Assembly: GCA_900772695.1 (NCBI GenBank)
Contig: CAAGRO010000008.1
Span: 1 to 9,143, forward strand
Origin: an uncultured Oribacterium sp.
Lineage (GTDB): Bacteria > Bacillota > Clostridia > Lachnospirales > Lachnospiraceae
Direction of reading: 5' to 3'
DNA length: 9,143 bases
The translations under genes were made by a program, and so were the position numbers. Shown in pieces: positions 1-5,060 of this stretch (the stretch's first letter is position 1; every line of letters starts with the position of its first letter). The notes beneath the pieces are model-generated. The model saw nothing but the letters and a program-made list of their open reading frames with translations. It had not been told where the DNA came from and ran no database searches.

Positions 1-87
1 AAATTCTTTAGAATCTTCAGGGTCTGTGTATTAATCGATCTTTGATTTTCAAGGTTCGTTGTGCTCTCGTCTCGCGACAGCTTGTAT
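1..87 (-). other. Probable rRNA operon leader (transcript leaves the window)
   Basis: This stretch lies downstream of two tandem strong promoters on the minus strand and has no credible ORF. On the minus strand it contains ACCTTGAAAATC (44-55), resembling the ACCTTGAAAAC-type segment common in rRNA leaders and spacers of Firmicutes. It also has a small ATTCT/AGAAT hairpin at 3-14, as might occur at the base of a 16S processing stalk. I infer that a 16S rRNA gene starts just beyond position 1. No rRNA sequence itself is in the window, so a tRNA operon or another highly expressed gene remains possible. Confidence 0.5.
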
Positions 88-116
88 ATACTATCAAACT
101 GTTTCGCTCGTGTCAA
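88..116 (-). promoter_or_regulatory. Strong sigma-A promoter P2 (rrn-like)
   Basis: On the minus strand there is a consensus -35 box TTGACA (111-116), a 17-bp spacer and a -10 box TAGTAT (88-93). Immediately upstream is an almost pure A tract on the minus strand (117-140, T-rich on the plus strand), typical of an UP element bound by the RNA polymerase alpha subunit. This combination is characteristic of rRNA promoters. Transcription would start near position 80 and run out of the window. Confidence 0.8.
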
Positions 117-193
117 GCGCTTTTTTATTTTTCTTTTTGTCAGCTGCTTGCGATGGATGTTTGTGTCCGTTTCGCTTGCGGCGACAGTTGCAT

Positions 194-222
194 ACTTTAA
201 CAGACGGAGCAGGGCATGTCAA
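194..222 (-). promoter_or_regulatory. Strong sigma-A promoter P1 (rrn-like, tandem)
   Basis: On the minus strand there is TTGACA (217-222), a 17-bp spacer and TAAAGT (194-199). The -35 boxes of P1 and P2 share the 9-mer CGCTTGACA. Upstream (about 223-258) the sequence is again A/T-rich with phased A and T tracts, a likely second UP element. Tandem promoters about 106 bp apart, both with UP-like tracts and facing away from mscS, are the layout of a Firmicutes rrn operon. Confidence 0.75.
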
Positions 223-263
223 GCGTCATTTTCACTTTTTCGAAAAAACTTTTTGAAGCGAAC

Positions 264-329
264 CCAGGGTGCCCGGAGGGCTGCTATCGGAAGCACCGTA
301 CTCCGATGGCAGTCCTCCGGACACCCTGG
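264..329 (-). terminator. Long hairpin downstream of the mscS-type gene
   Basis: Two 27-base arms (264-290 and 303-329) form an inverted repeat around a 12-base loop, with only three non-Watson-Crick positions. It begins six bases after the stop codon of the channel gene. On the plus strand it is followed directly by CAGTTTTT. On the minus strand the nearest U run (TTTTTT) is about 14 bases beyond the stem. It is probably a bidirectional terminator separating nnrE-mscS from the rrn-type promoters. The weak minus-strand U tract and the unusually long arms leave room for another role. Confidence 0.6.
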
Positions 330-335
330 CAGTTT

Positions 336-1139
336 TTAATGTGTATATAGATCAATGGTCTGGTATGGAATAATTACATGATGTTCATTGAATGCTTTTA
401 TGATCTTTTCGCGGAGCGCGCTGCATGCCTTAAAGTTATCGTCGACGCTTTGCGTCCATACGGTAAACTTAAATACAACACCATTCTGGCTTACGCGGCT
501 CATCGCAATCGTGACATCTTTCCTGATCACCTCCGGCTGGCTTTCGAGTGCCTGTCGGATCAGGGCGCGGACGAGGTCGAAGTCAGATTCATACGCGACC
601 TCGAACTCGAGGTAATTGCCTGTGCCCTCCACGTAGTCTGCATTGACGATTACCGCCTGATCCACGAGGCTGTTCGGAAGGATATTGCTCTGTCCGTCAT
701 AGCTCTGGATCACAACATGTCGGAAGGTCATATCTTTTACGATGCCTTCGCAGATCTGGTTGCCGCCCTGCATGATTTTCACCTTCTGTCCGATTTCAAG
801 CGGACGGGAAGCAGACAGCATGAAGCCGGAAATCACGTTTCCGAGGGCCTGCTGCGCTGCGAAGGTTGCGACCGCGATGATCAGGGTACCACTTTGCAGG
901 ATGACGGTACTGATCTCACGCGCCATATCGAACTGTGACAGCACGGAGTAGATCGCCGACGCGAGGAGCACGACGTAAACCACGCTGTTCAGAAATTTAT
1001 AGAAGATACTGTTCTTCCGCTGATTGATTTTCCGGAAGATGCGGTTCGTGATGGAAATCAGTACTGCAAACACCACGACGATGATTGCGATCGAGATCAG
1101 TTTATCGAGGTGCCCTTCTGCCAGGATATATTCTTTCAT
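336..1139 (-). CDS. MscS-family mechanosensitive ion channel
   Basis: This 267-residue inner-membrane protein of the small-conductance mechanosensitive channel family would open under membrane tension to release solutes during hypo-osmotic shock. Three hydrophobic segments are visible at about residues 13-32, 48-68 and 78-108. The third is Ala/Gly-rich (AVATFAAQQALGNVISG), the pore-lining TM3 of the family. It is followed by the beta-domain signature RPLEIGQKVKI (112-122) and ILPNS (143-147), then the alpha/beta C-terminal domain. Length is close to E. coli MscS (286). A longer frame reaches 1229, but I chose the ATG at 1139. It has the Shine-Dalgarno run GGAGGAGG just upstream and forms a TAATG overlap with the stop of the epimerase gene, implying translational coupling. 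The family call is firm; a specific paralogue name is not possible. Confidence 0.9.
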   Translation of the reverse strand: MKEYILAEGHLDKLISIAIIVVVFAVLISITNRIFRKINQRKNSIFYKFLNSVVYVVLLASAIYSVLSQFDMAREISTVILQSGTLIIAVATFAAQQALGNVISGFMLSASRPLEIGQKVKIMQGGNQICEGIVKDMTFRHVVIQSYDGQSNILPNSLVDQAVIVNADYVEGTGNYLEFEVAYESDFDLVRALIRQALESQPEVIRKDVTIAMSRVSQNGVVFKFTVWTQSVDDNFKACSALREKIIKAFNEHHVIIPYQTIDLYTH

Positions 1140-1822
1140 TACGCCTCCTCCGCCTCGATATACGCTTCGTCCGGGATGCCAATGTCTTCGACCAGCACCC
1201 GCCCGGCAAAGTTCCGGCCCGCGCCGCACACGAGACCGGTTTTGTTTCGTCCGAAGGTGATGGTCACATCCGCTTTTATGCCACAGCCCATGAACTCCCC
1301 GGTATCGGTGTTGATGCCGGAGGGCGCGTCAATGGCGAGGACGAAGCCATGGCTGCGACGATTGGCTTCTTCAATAAAGAGACGATACTCACCCGCGATT
1401 TCGCGATGCAGGCCGATGCCGAAGATACCGTCAATCATGATGTCGTCGTCCGGAAGCGTGTCGCCGGCGCGATACAGCATCACCGCACCACCCGCCTGCT
1501 GGAAATGACAGAGCTGATAGAGGAATTCCCAGCTGGCCTTTTCCAGGCTTCCGACGATGTAAACCTGCGGCTGATAGCCCTTCCCGAGGAGCATGCGCGC
1601 CGCACAGACACCATCTGCACCGTTATTACCGACGCCACAGAGCACGGAAATCTTGTGTGAAAGCGGATAATGTTTCATTACGTATTCTGCAATTTTACTG
1701 CTTGCCGTTTCCATCAGCGTCAGAGACCGGAGTCCCATCACGTCCATCGCGTAGCGGTCTGCCGCCTTCGCCACCGTACCGGTGATGCACTCTGATCTTA
1801 TATCATCATATTTTTTTGACAT
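1139..1822 (-). CDS. nnrE: NAD(P)H-hydrate epimerase (YjeF_N domain, stand-alone)
   Basis: This 227-residue protein interconverts the R and S forms of hydrated NAD(P)H so that the dehydratase NnrD can repair the damaged cofactor. Visible family signatures are CGVGNNGADG (62-71, phosphate/nucleotide loop), DGIFGIGL (131-138), DAPSGINTDTG (165-175, with the catalytic Asp), and ADVTITFGRNKTGL in the C-terminal third. The glycine loop reads GNNGADG where GNNGGDG is usual. The ADP-dependent dehydratase half found in bifunctional proteins is absent, so NnrD would have to be elsewhere. The ATG at 1822 is preceded by GAAGGGAAC. The stop codon shares one base with the start of the channel gene, so the two are co-translated; no functional link between them is known to me. 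Confidence 0.9.
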   Translation of the reverse strand: MSKKYDDIRSECITGTVAKAADRYAMDVMGLRSLTLMETASSKIAEYVMKHYPLSHKISVLCGVGNNGADGVCAARMLLGKGYQPQVYIVGSLEKASWEFLYQLCHFQQAGGAVMLYRAGDTLPDDDIMIDGIFGIGLHREIAGEYRLFIEEANRRSHGFVLAIDAPSGINTDTGEFMGCGIKADVTITFGRNKTGLVCGAGRNFAGRVLVEDIGIPDEAYIEAEEA

Positions 1823-1940
1823 ATGTTCCCTTCTTTATATAAGCGATTTTTCACGTCGCACAAAGCTTCCACCGTTTCGGGCCAGTGCCCTCGAGCGCAT
1901 TTCATTCTTTCCGGTGTACTTGTCTCATAATCACAGTGCT

Positions 1941-1949
1941 ATTTTAGCA
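1941..1949 (-). promoter_or_regulatory. nnrE: Possible extended -10 promoter for nnrE-mscS
   Basis: The minus strand reads TGCTAAAAT (1949 to 1941), an extended -10 element. No convincing -35 box lies at 16-18 bp (TGTTCC at 1964-1969 is weak). It would give a 5' leader of roughly 110 nt before the nnrE ATG. It is the best candidate in the 1823-2170 gap, which otherwise holds the ECF-gene terminator and hairpin cluster and no credible gene. Confidence 0.4.
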
Positions 1950-2048
1950 TAGATTCATTTGTGGGAACACGCGCACTTGAATATACCGAAGTATTCTTCC
2001 GCATCCTCCGTGGCTTCTTTTCTTTTTATATACATCATTTGCAGCAAT

Positions 2049-2073
2049 AAAAAACCGCCAGCAACGCCGGCGG
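2049..2073 (-). terminator. Intrinsic terminator of the nucleosidase-ECF operon
   Basis: Read on the minus strand, CCGCCGGC (2066-2073) pairs with GCTGGCGG (2055-2062) around a GTT loop: 8 bp with one G-U pair. A TTTTTTATT tract follows at once. It lies about 100 nt downstream of the ECF gene stop and ends that transcription unit. Confidence 0.8.
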
Positions 2074-2080
2074 GGTCTGG

Positions 2081-2167
2081 TGCGCAGGCACACAGCTTCT
2101 GATTTATTATCATTTTCAGAAGCTGTGTGCCTCACTTTCACGAAAAAGGTGAAGTATGCACTGCGCA
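2081..2167 (-). repeat. Hairpin cluster between ECF gene and terminator
   Basis: A perfect 17-bp inverted repeat (2086-2102 with 2116-2132, 13-base A/T-rich loop) sits in the 3' untranslated region of the ECF gene. Next to it is a smaller stem (2134-2141 with 2149-2155, one bulge). Both could be enclosed by a self-complementary TGCGCA at each end (2081-2086 and 2162-2167). No U tract follows the long stem, so it is not a classical terminator. It may stabilise the 3' end of the mRNA or be a remnant of a small repeat element. Confidence 0.55.
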
Positions 2168-2170
2168 TTA

Positions 2171-2761
2171 TTATATGTTCGGGAGCATCGGCTTCAGCTT
2201 CCGGAGAACGATCATGACGAGCGCGAGAGAAATCACGCGGTCAAGGTAGTCCGTGAAGATCTGCACGACGAAGATCGCGCCGGTGAGGCCGAGCGGGGTG
2301 TGCGACAGGGCGGCGACGATCGCCGAGGAGCCGGACGAGGTGACACCGCCGAAGAGGATCGCATTGATGATCGCGCAGACGATCGTGCCCGGCAGGGTGA
2401 TGAGGAACGCTGAAAGCAGAAGCATGAAGCCGACGCTGTGGATCCGTTTCAGTACGAAGCCAGCGGTGAGGCCGAGGATCATGCCGACCGGTGCGAAATA
2501 GAGCGAGTAGATGTCACCGGTGAAGGCCATGAGGATACCGGAGATCATCGGTGGCAGCACGCCGAAGGCCGGACCGAACATCGCGCCGATCAGGATCGTC
2601 CCGATGCTGTCGAGGTAGATCGGCAGATGCAGGGCGAGGGCCAGCTGGCCGCCGATATAGTTGATGCAGATGGCCATCGCGATCATGGCGATCTTCGCGG
2701 TGGTGAATTTCATATTTACTGCTCCACCGGTCTTTACACTTGTTGATTTCATGTTATTCAT
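2171..2761 (-). CDS. ECF transporter S component, candidate queuosine-precursor (QrtT-like) subunit
   Basis: This 196-residue integral membrane protein has about five to six hydrophobic segments (roughly 20-45, 50-78, 85-105, 110-140, 158-186). Motifs such as NYIGGQLALAL, LPIYLDSIGTILIG, FGPAFG and FTGDIYSLYFAP resemble substrate-binding S subunits of energy-coupling factor transporters. Such subunits capture a vitamin-like ligand and work with a shared EcfA/A'/T module, not encoded here. The substrate cannot be read from the protein. Because a preQ1 riboswitch and a nucleoside hydrolase precede it in the same unit, I infer queuine, preQ1 or a related base. The frame is open to 2821, but the ATG at 2761 has an ideal AAGGAG site and is the likely start. 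A riboflavin, pyrimidine or other nucleobase S subunit is the main alternative. Confidence 0.8.
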   Translation of the reverse strand: MNNMKSTSVKTGGAVNMKFTTAKIAMIAMAICINYIGGQLALALHLPIYLDSIGTILIGAMFGPAFGVLPPMISGILMAFTGDIYSLYFAPVGMILGLTAGFVLKRIHSVGFMLLLSAFLITLPGTIVCAIINAILFGGVTSSGSSAIVAALSHTPLGLTGAIFVVQIFTDYLDRVISLALVMIVLRKLKPMLPNI

Positions 2762-2772
2762 ACTATTCTCCT

Positions 2773-2921
2773 TCAGATGTCCGTATCCGAAAATGTGCGT
2801 GCTTCCGCGATGGCGATGCACTTATCCACATATTCGTTCCAATATATCCACGCTCGATCTCCATCGTTTCCCAGGACGCTGTGAGGTTTCGCATCGCTTC
2901 TTCGGACAGTTTATAAAAATT
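2773..2921 (-). pseudogene. Possible degenerate gene fragment between nucleosidase and ECF gene
   Basis: The 198-base gap between the two operon genes reads protein-like on the minus strand in two frames. From 2921 one frame gives LSEEAMRNLTASWETMEI and continues to about 2850. Downstream a second frame gives WNEYVDKCIAIAEART and ends in TGA at 2773-2775, just before the ECF ribosome binding site. A single frameshift near the GGATATATTGG stretch would join them. No start codon with a good Shine-Dalgarno site was found and I do not recognise the product. It could be the tail of a lost middle gene or chance coding potential. Confidence 0.25.
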
Positions 2922-2943
2922 TTATGGGGGTCAGACCCCATTA
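2919..2943 (-). terminator. Weak hairpin after the nucleoside hydrolase, with GGGGTC palindrome
   Basis: Just downstream of the nucleosidase stop the minus strand has ATGGGGTC, a short turn and GACCCCCAT with a bulged base, followed by AAAATTTTTATAAA. The T run is close but interrupted by A's. It could act as a partial terminator or mRNA-end hairpin reducing readthrough into the ECF gene. The core GGGGTCAGACCCC (2927-2939) is an almost perfect palindrome. Confidence 0.4.
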
Positions 2944-2959
2944 AGTTTTTCTTAAGGTG

Positions 2960-3949
2960 TCAGATGAGGGTCGGCAGCAGTGGGCACTCCGCGGCGGTTC
3001 TGCCGACGAGGCGCGGCAGGAAAAGCTTCCAGAATTTCATGGCGTCCACCTCGGTCATGATCTCAGCATTGGCCGGCTTCTGGTAGAAAGACGCGACGTC
3101 TACGACGGACTGGCCGAGGGAAATGCCGCCTGTCTCGATGTCGGTGTAGGCCGCGAAGCCCGAGGTGATCGTCGGGTCGAGGAAGGTCGCGACGGCAAGC
3201 GGGTCGTTGATGACGCAGCCGATGATGCCCTCCCACGCCCAGTGGAAGTCGAAGTAGAACTTCGTAATCTTCCGCACGAAGCCCCCGACCTCCGGATGCA
3301 GGCGCTCGATGTACTCAAGCAGCGTCGGCGTCAGCACGATCTGCCGCGTGACGTCGAGGCCGACCATGCGGATGCGCTTCGGTGCATGATGTATGTTGTA
3401 CTCCTCGAGAGTCTCAAAGACGACGCGGGCGCTGTCCGGGTCCTCCCAGTAGTTGTACTCCGCGACCGGGGAACAGTTGCCGTGGCTCCGGTAGTTCCCG
3501 CCCATCGAGACAAGTTCCTCCGCTGCGAGGAAGGCGTCGCGGTCCACGCGGATCAGCTCAGCGAGGTTCGTGAGCGGGCCGAGGGCAATGATGGAGCAGT
3601 CGCCTGCGTGGAGCTCCTCCTGCATGAACTCGACCGCAGATTTCTCCGGCGGAAGCGCCACCGGAACATCTGGGAGAAAGCTCTCGCCGAGGCCGTCCGC
3701 ACCGTGGGTATCGAGCGCGTTGACATAATCCCGCTTCAGGGGCCGGTCTGCGCCCAGGTAAACCGGCACGTCCTCGCGGTCGAGGAAACGAAGCACCTTC
3801 CGCGCGTTCCCGTAGCCCATCTCGAGCGGTGCATTCCCCGCGACGATCGTGATGCCACGCACATCCAGCTCCGGACTCGCCAGGGCCAGCATGATCGCGA
3901 GGGAATCATCGATCCCCGGATCACAATCTAGAATTACTTTTCGTTTCAT
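2960..3949 (-). CDS. queK: IUNH-family nucleoside hydrolase, probable queuosine hydrolase
   Basis: This 329-residue, probably cytoplasmic, protein belongs to the inosine-uridine nucleoside N-ribohydrolase family, which cleaves the N-glycosidic bond to give base and ribose using a bound calcium ion. The N-terminal calcium/ribose motif DCDPGIDD is complete (Asp8, Asp10, Asp14, Asp15). Asn39, THGADGLG (81-88), MGGN (149-152) and Glu164/Asn166 also match the family. Near the C terminus INDPLAVA (247-254) keeps the calcium-ligand Asp249 but has Asn248 where purine/pyrimidine hydrolases normally have His. Length is normal. The ATG at 3949 follows AAAGGTGA. The preQ1-I riboswitch upstream and the ECF gene downstream suggest the dedicated queuosine nucleosidase QueK known from gut clostridia. 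The family is certain; the substrate is inferred from context. A general nucleoside salvage role is the alternative. Confidence 0.85.
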   Translation of the reverse strand: MKRKVILDCDPGIDDSLAIMLALASPELDVRGITIVAGNAPLEMGYGNARKVLRFLDREDVPVYLGADRPLKRDYVNALDTHGADGLGESFLPDVPVALPPEKSAVEFMQEELHAGDCSIIALGPLTNLAELIRVDRDAFLAAEELVSMGGNYRSHGNCSPVAEYNYWEDPDSARVVFETLEEYNIHHAPKRIRMVGLDVTRQIVLTPTLLEYIERLHPEVGGFVRKITKFYFDFHWAWEGIIGCVINDPLAVATFLDPTITSGFAAYTDIETGGISLGQSVVDVASFYQKPANAEIMTEVDAMKFWKLFLPRLVGRTAAECPLLPTLI

Positions 3950-3980
3950 AGATCACCTTTAAACATCATAAGTCAGCAAT

Positions 3981-4133
3981 AAAAAAATTGGCTGATCCTG
4001 CATCTCGTTTTTCTCCGAAAAACTCGATGCAGAAGGCAGAGACGTTTCACGTCTTACCCAGCAGGTGAAAGAAAGTATAATCTTGAATGTAAATATTCAG
4101 CTTATACTTTCTTTCACCTGCTGCCAGCCAATT
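3981..4133 (-). other. Multibranched leader structure ending in U7 (second attenuator or small RNA)
   Basis: On the minus strand a perfect 9-bp stem, AATTGGCTG (4125-4133) with CAGCCAATT (3986-3994), encloses three hairpins. The first is a perfect 22-bp stem (4102-4123 with 4059-4080, 21-base loop). The second is a 6-bp stem AGACGT/ACGTCT (4040-4054). The third has 16-base arms (4017-4032 with 3998-4013) interrupted only by tandem G-A positions. Seven U's (3981-3987) overlap and follow the closing stem, so the whole looks like an intrinsic terminator closed by a multiloop. It lies between the riboswitch terminator and the nucleosidase start codon, about 30 nt before it. A competing hairpin, TCAGC-C-AAT (3987-3995) with ATTGCTGA (3973-3980), would break the closing stem. 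No known family was recognised. Confidence 0.6.
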
Positions 4134-4135
4134 AC

Positions 4136-4168
4136 AAAAAAAGCTTATGTTCCGTGCGAAACATAAGC
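4136..4168 (-). terminator. Riboswitch-controlled intrinsic terminator
   Basis: On the minus strand GCTTATGTTTC (4158-4168) pairs with GGAACATAAGC (4143-4153) over a GCAC tetraloop. This is 11 bp with one G-U pair, followed directly by seven U's (4136-4142). It lies about 42 nt after the riboswitch aptamer, and its 5' arm overlaps a predicted antiterminator. This arrangement indicates transcriptional attenuation by preQ1. Confidence 0.85.
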
Positions 4169-4209
4169 AAACAAAGAAGACACTTTCCGTGTCCGTCATT
4201 CTGTATTTG

Positions 4210-4243
4210 CCTAGTTTTTTATCCTGGGAGGTTTTCGAACCAG
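4210..4243 (-). promoter_or_regulatory. PreQ1-I riboswitch aptamer
   Basis: The 34-nt minus-strand segment matches the class I preQ1 aptamer. It has a P1 stem CTGG (4240-4243) / CCAG (4224-4227), the loop start TTCG, a C-rich loop part (ACCTCC), the A-rich tail GATAAAAAACTAGG, and a 3' AGG able to pair with CCT in the loop to form the H-type pseudoknot. The aptamer binds the queuosine precursor 7-aminomethyl-7-deazaguanine. A separate GACAC/GTGTC stem (4179-4193) lies between it and the terminator. In the ligand-free state TAGGCAAA (4206-4213) can pair with TTTGCTTA (4164-4171), the 5' arm of the terminator. PreQ1 binding would sequester AGG and allow termination, an OFF switch for the nucleosidase and transporter genes. 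Confidence 0.88.
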
Positions 4244-4258
4244 CGTATAACGGGGATT

Positions 4259-4287
4259 AGGATACTATATCTGCCTGAAATTGGCAA
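4259..4287 (-). promoter_or_regulatory. Candidate promoter of the preQ1-regulated operon
   Basis: The minus strand has TTGCCA (4282-4287), 17 bp, then TATCCT (4259-4264), with an overlapping TATAGTAT alternative. The predicted start near 4252 is a few bases upstream of the aptamer, as expected for a riboswitch leader. It lies downstream of the dehydrogenase terminator, so the operon is independently transcribed. Confidence 0.55.
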
Positions 4288-4346
4288 GCATTTTCATCAT
4301 CCGAATCCTACCCCGTCTGTAGAGCAAGGTAACAGTTCCGGCAAGC

Positions 4347-4373
4347 AAAAAGAGCCATCGAAAGCGACAGCTC
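4347..4373 (-). terminator. Intrinsic terminator of the short-chain dehydrogenase gene
   Basis: On the minus strand GAGCTGTCG (4365-4373) pairs with CGATGGCTC (4352-4360) over a four-base CTTT loop. This is 9 bp including two G-U pairs, followed at once by five U's. It starts about 12 nt after the dehydrogenase stop codon and separates that gene from the riboswitch operon. Confidence 0.85.
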
Positions 4374-4384
4374 CTGCATCCTGC

Positions 4385-5029
4385 TTACCAGATAAAATTC
4401 GATTTCAGCTGTTCGCCGTTGTCGACGAGGATGTCCTGGCCGGTCATGCTGCGGTTCACGTTCGTCATGAAGTAACAGAACTCGGCGATTTCCTCCGGCT
4501 CGGCCCAGCGTCGGAGCAGCGTTTCGTCGAGGACCTGGCGCATCAGCTCCGGGCTGTCCAGGATGTGCTGGTTGAGCTCCGTTTTCACGCCGCCGGCGGA
4601 GAGACTGTTGCTCGTTGCGTCGTACTGCGCGATGCGGAGCGCGACGTTCTTCATGTAGGTCACCATCCCGCCCTTGCTCGCCGCGTAGAGCGGGAACTCC
4701 GCGCCATTCGACGCACTGGAAGAAGCCATAAAAAGGATGGAGCGGATCGCCGGCTGGATGCCGTACTTTTCCGTCACTGCGATGGTGCCCTGCAGGTTCA
4801 CCTCGATCTCGCGCCCGCCCTCCTGGACGCCAGCGTTGTTCACGAGGATCTCGACACCCTCGATCTCCGGCAGCACACCCGTGATGTCCGCCACGAAATG
4901 ATGATAACGCGCATCCTCGAGCCCCGCCGGCCGGATGTCGATGCCATAGACCTCATGCCCCATCTCAAGATACTTCTTCGCACAGGCGAGCCCGATGCCC
5001 CGACTCGCCCCAGTAATCAATATTTTCAT
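4385..5029 (-). CDS. Short-chain dehydrogenase/reductase (SDR), substrate unknown
   Basis: This 214-residue Rossmann-fold oxidoreductase belongs to the classical SDR family. It shows the cofactor loop TGASRGIG (6-13), an acidic residue at the end of the second strand (Asp31), which favours NAD(H), NNAG (64-67), Asn78, a catalytic Ser in ASSSAS (about 103-105), and the YAASK catalytic pair Tyr115/Lys119. The usual Pro-Gly after the active site is replaced (LSAGGVKTEL). It is somewhat shorter than the typical 245-260 residues. The ATG at 5029 is preceded by AAGGAGAG. It has its own terminator and a long hairpin upstream, so it appears monocistronic and not part of the preQ1 operon. Substrate cannot be predicted. 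Confidence 0.88.
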   Translation of the reverse strand: MKILITGASRGIGLACAKKYLEMGHEVYGIDIRPAGLEDARYHHFVADITGVLPEIEGVEILVNNAGVQEGGREIEVNLQGTIAVTEKYGIQPAIRSILFMASSSASNGAEFPLYAASKGGMVTYMKNVALRIAQYDATSNSLSAGGVKTELNQHILDSPELMRQVLDETLLRRWAEPEEIAEFCYFMTNVNRSMTGQDILVDNGEQLKSNFIW

Positions 5030-5060
5030 GATCTCTCCTTCCTATAATTCAGCGAGGGGA

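Noticed and set aside
59..339. Two short plus-strand frames in the promoter region
   Set aside because: They run through the UP elements, promoters and hairpin on the opposite strand, have biased composition and no credible start site.
1798..1905. 35-codon minus-strand frame (starting MKCARGHWPE) overlapping the start of nnrE
   Set aside because: It looks somewhat protein-like, but the Shine-Dalgarno spacing is poor and it overlaps nnrE in another frame; a leader peptide cannot be excluded but is not supported.
1956..2036. Short minus-strand frame (MMYIKRKEATEDAEE...) after the ECF operon terminator
   Set aside because: It has no ribosome binding site; the start lies directly behind the terminator U tract. 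Probably chance.
2957..3931. 324-codon open frame on the plus strand opposite the nucleoside hydrolase
   Set aside because: It lies entirely antisense to a gene with clear family motifs, is Arg/Asp/Glu-rich low-complexity translation typical of a GC-rich shadow frame, and shows no domain.
4232..4243. GGTTCGAA, resembling a tRNA T-loop
   Set aside because: No acceptor or anticodon stems surround it; the segment fits the preQ1-I aptamer loop instead.
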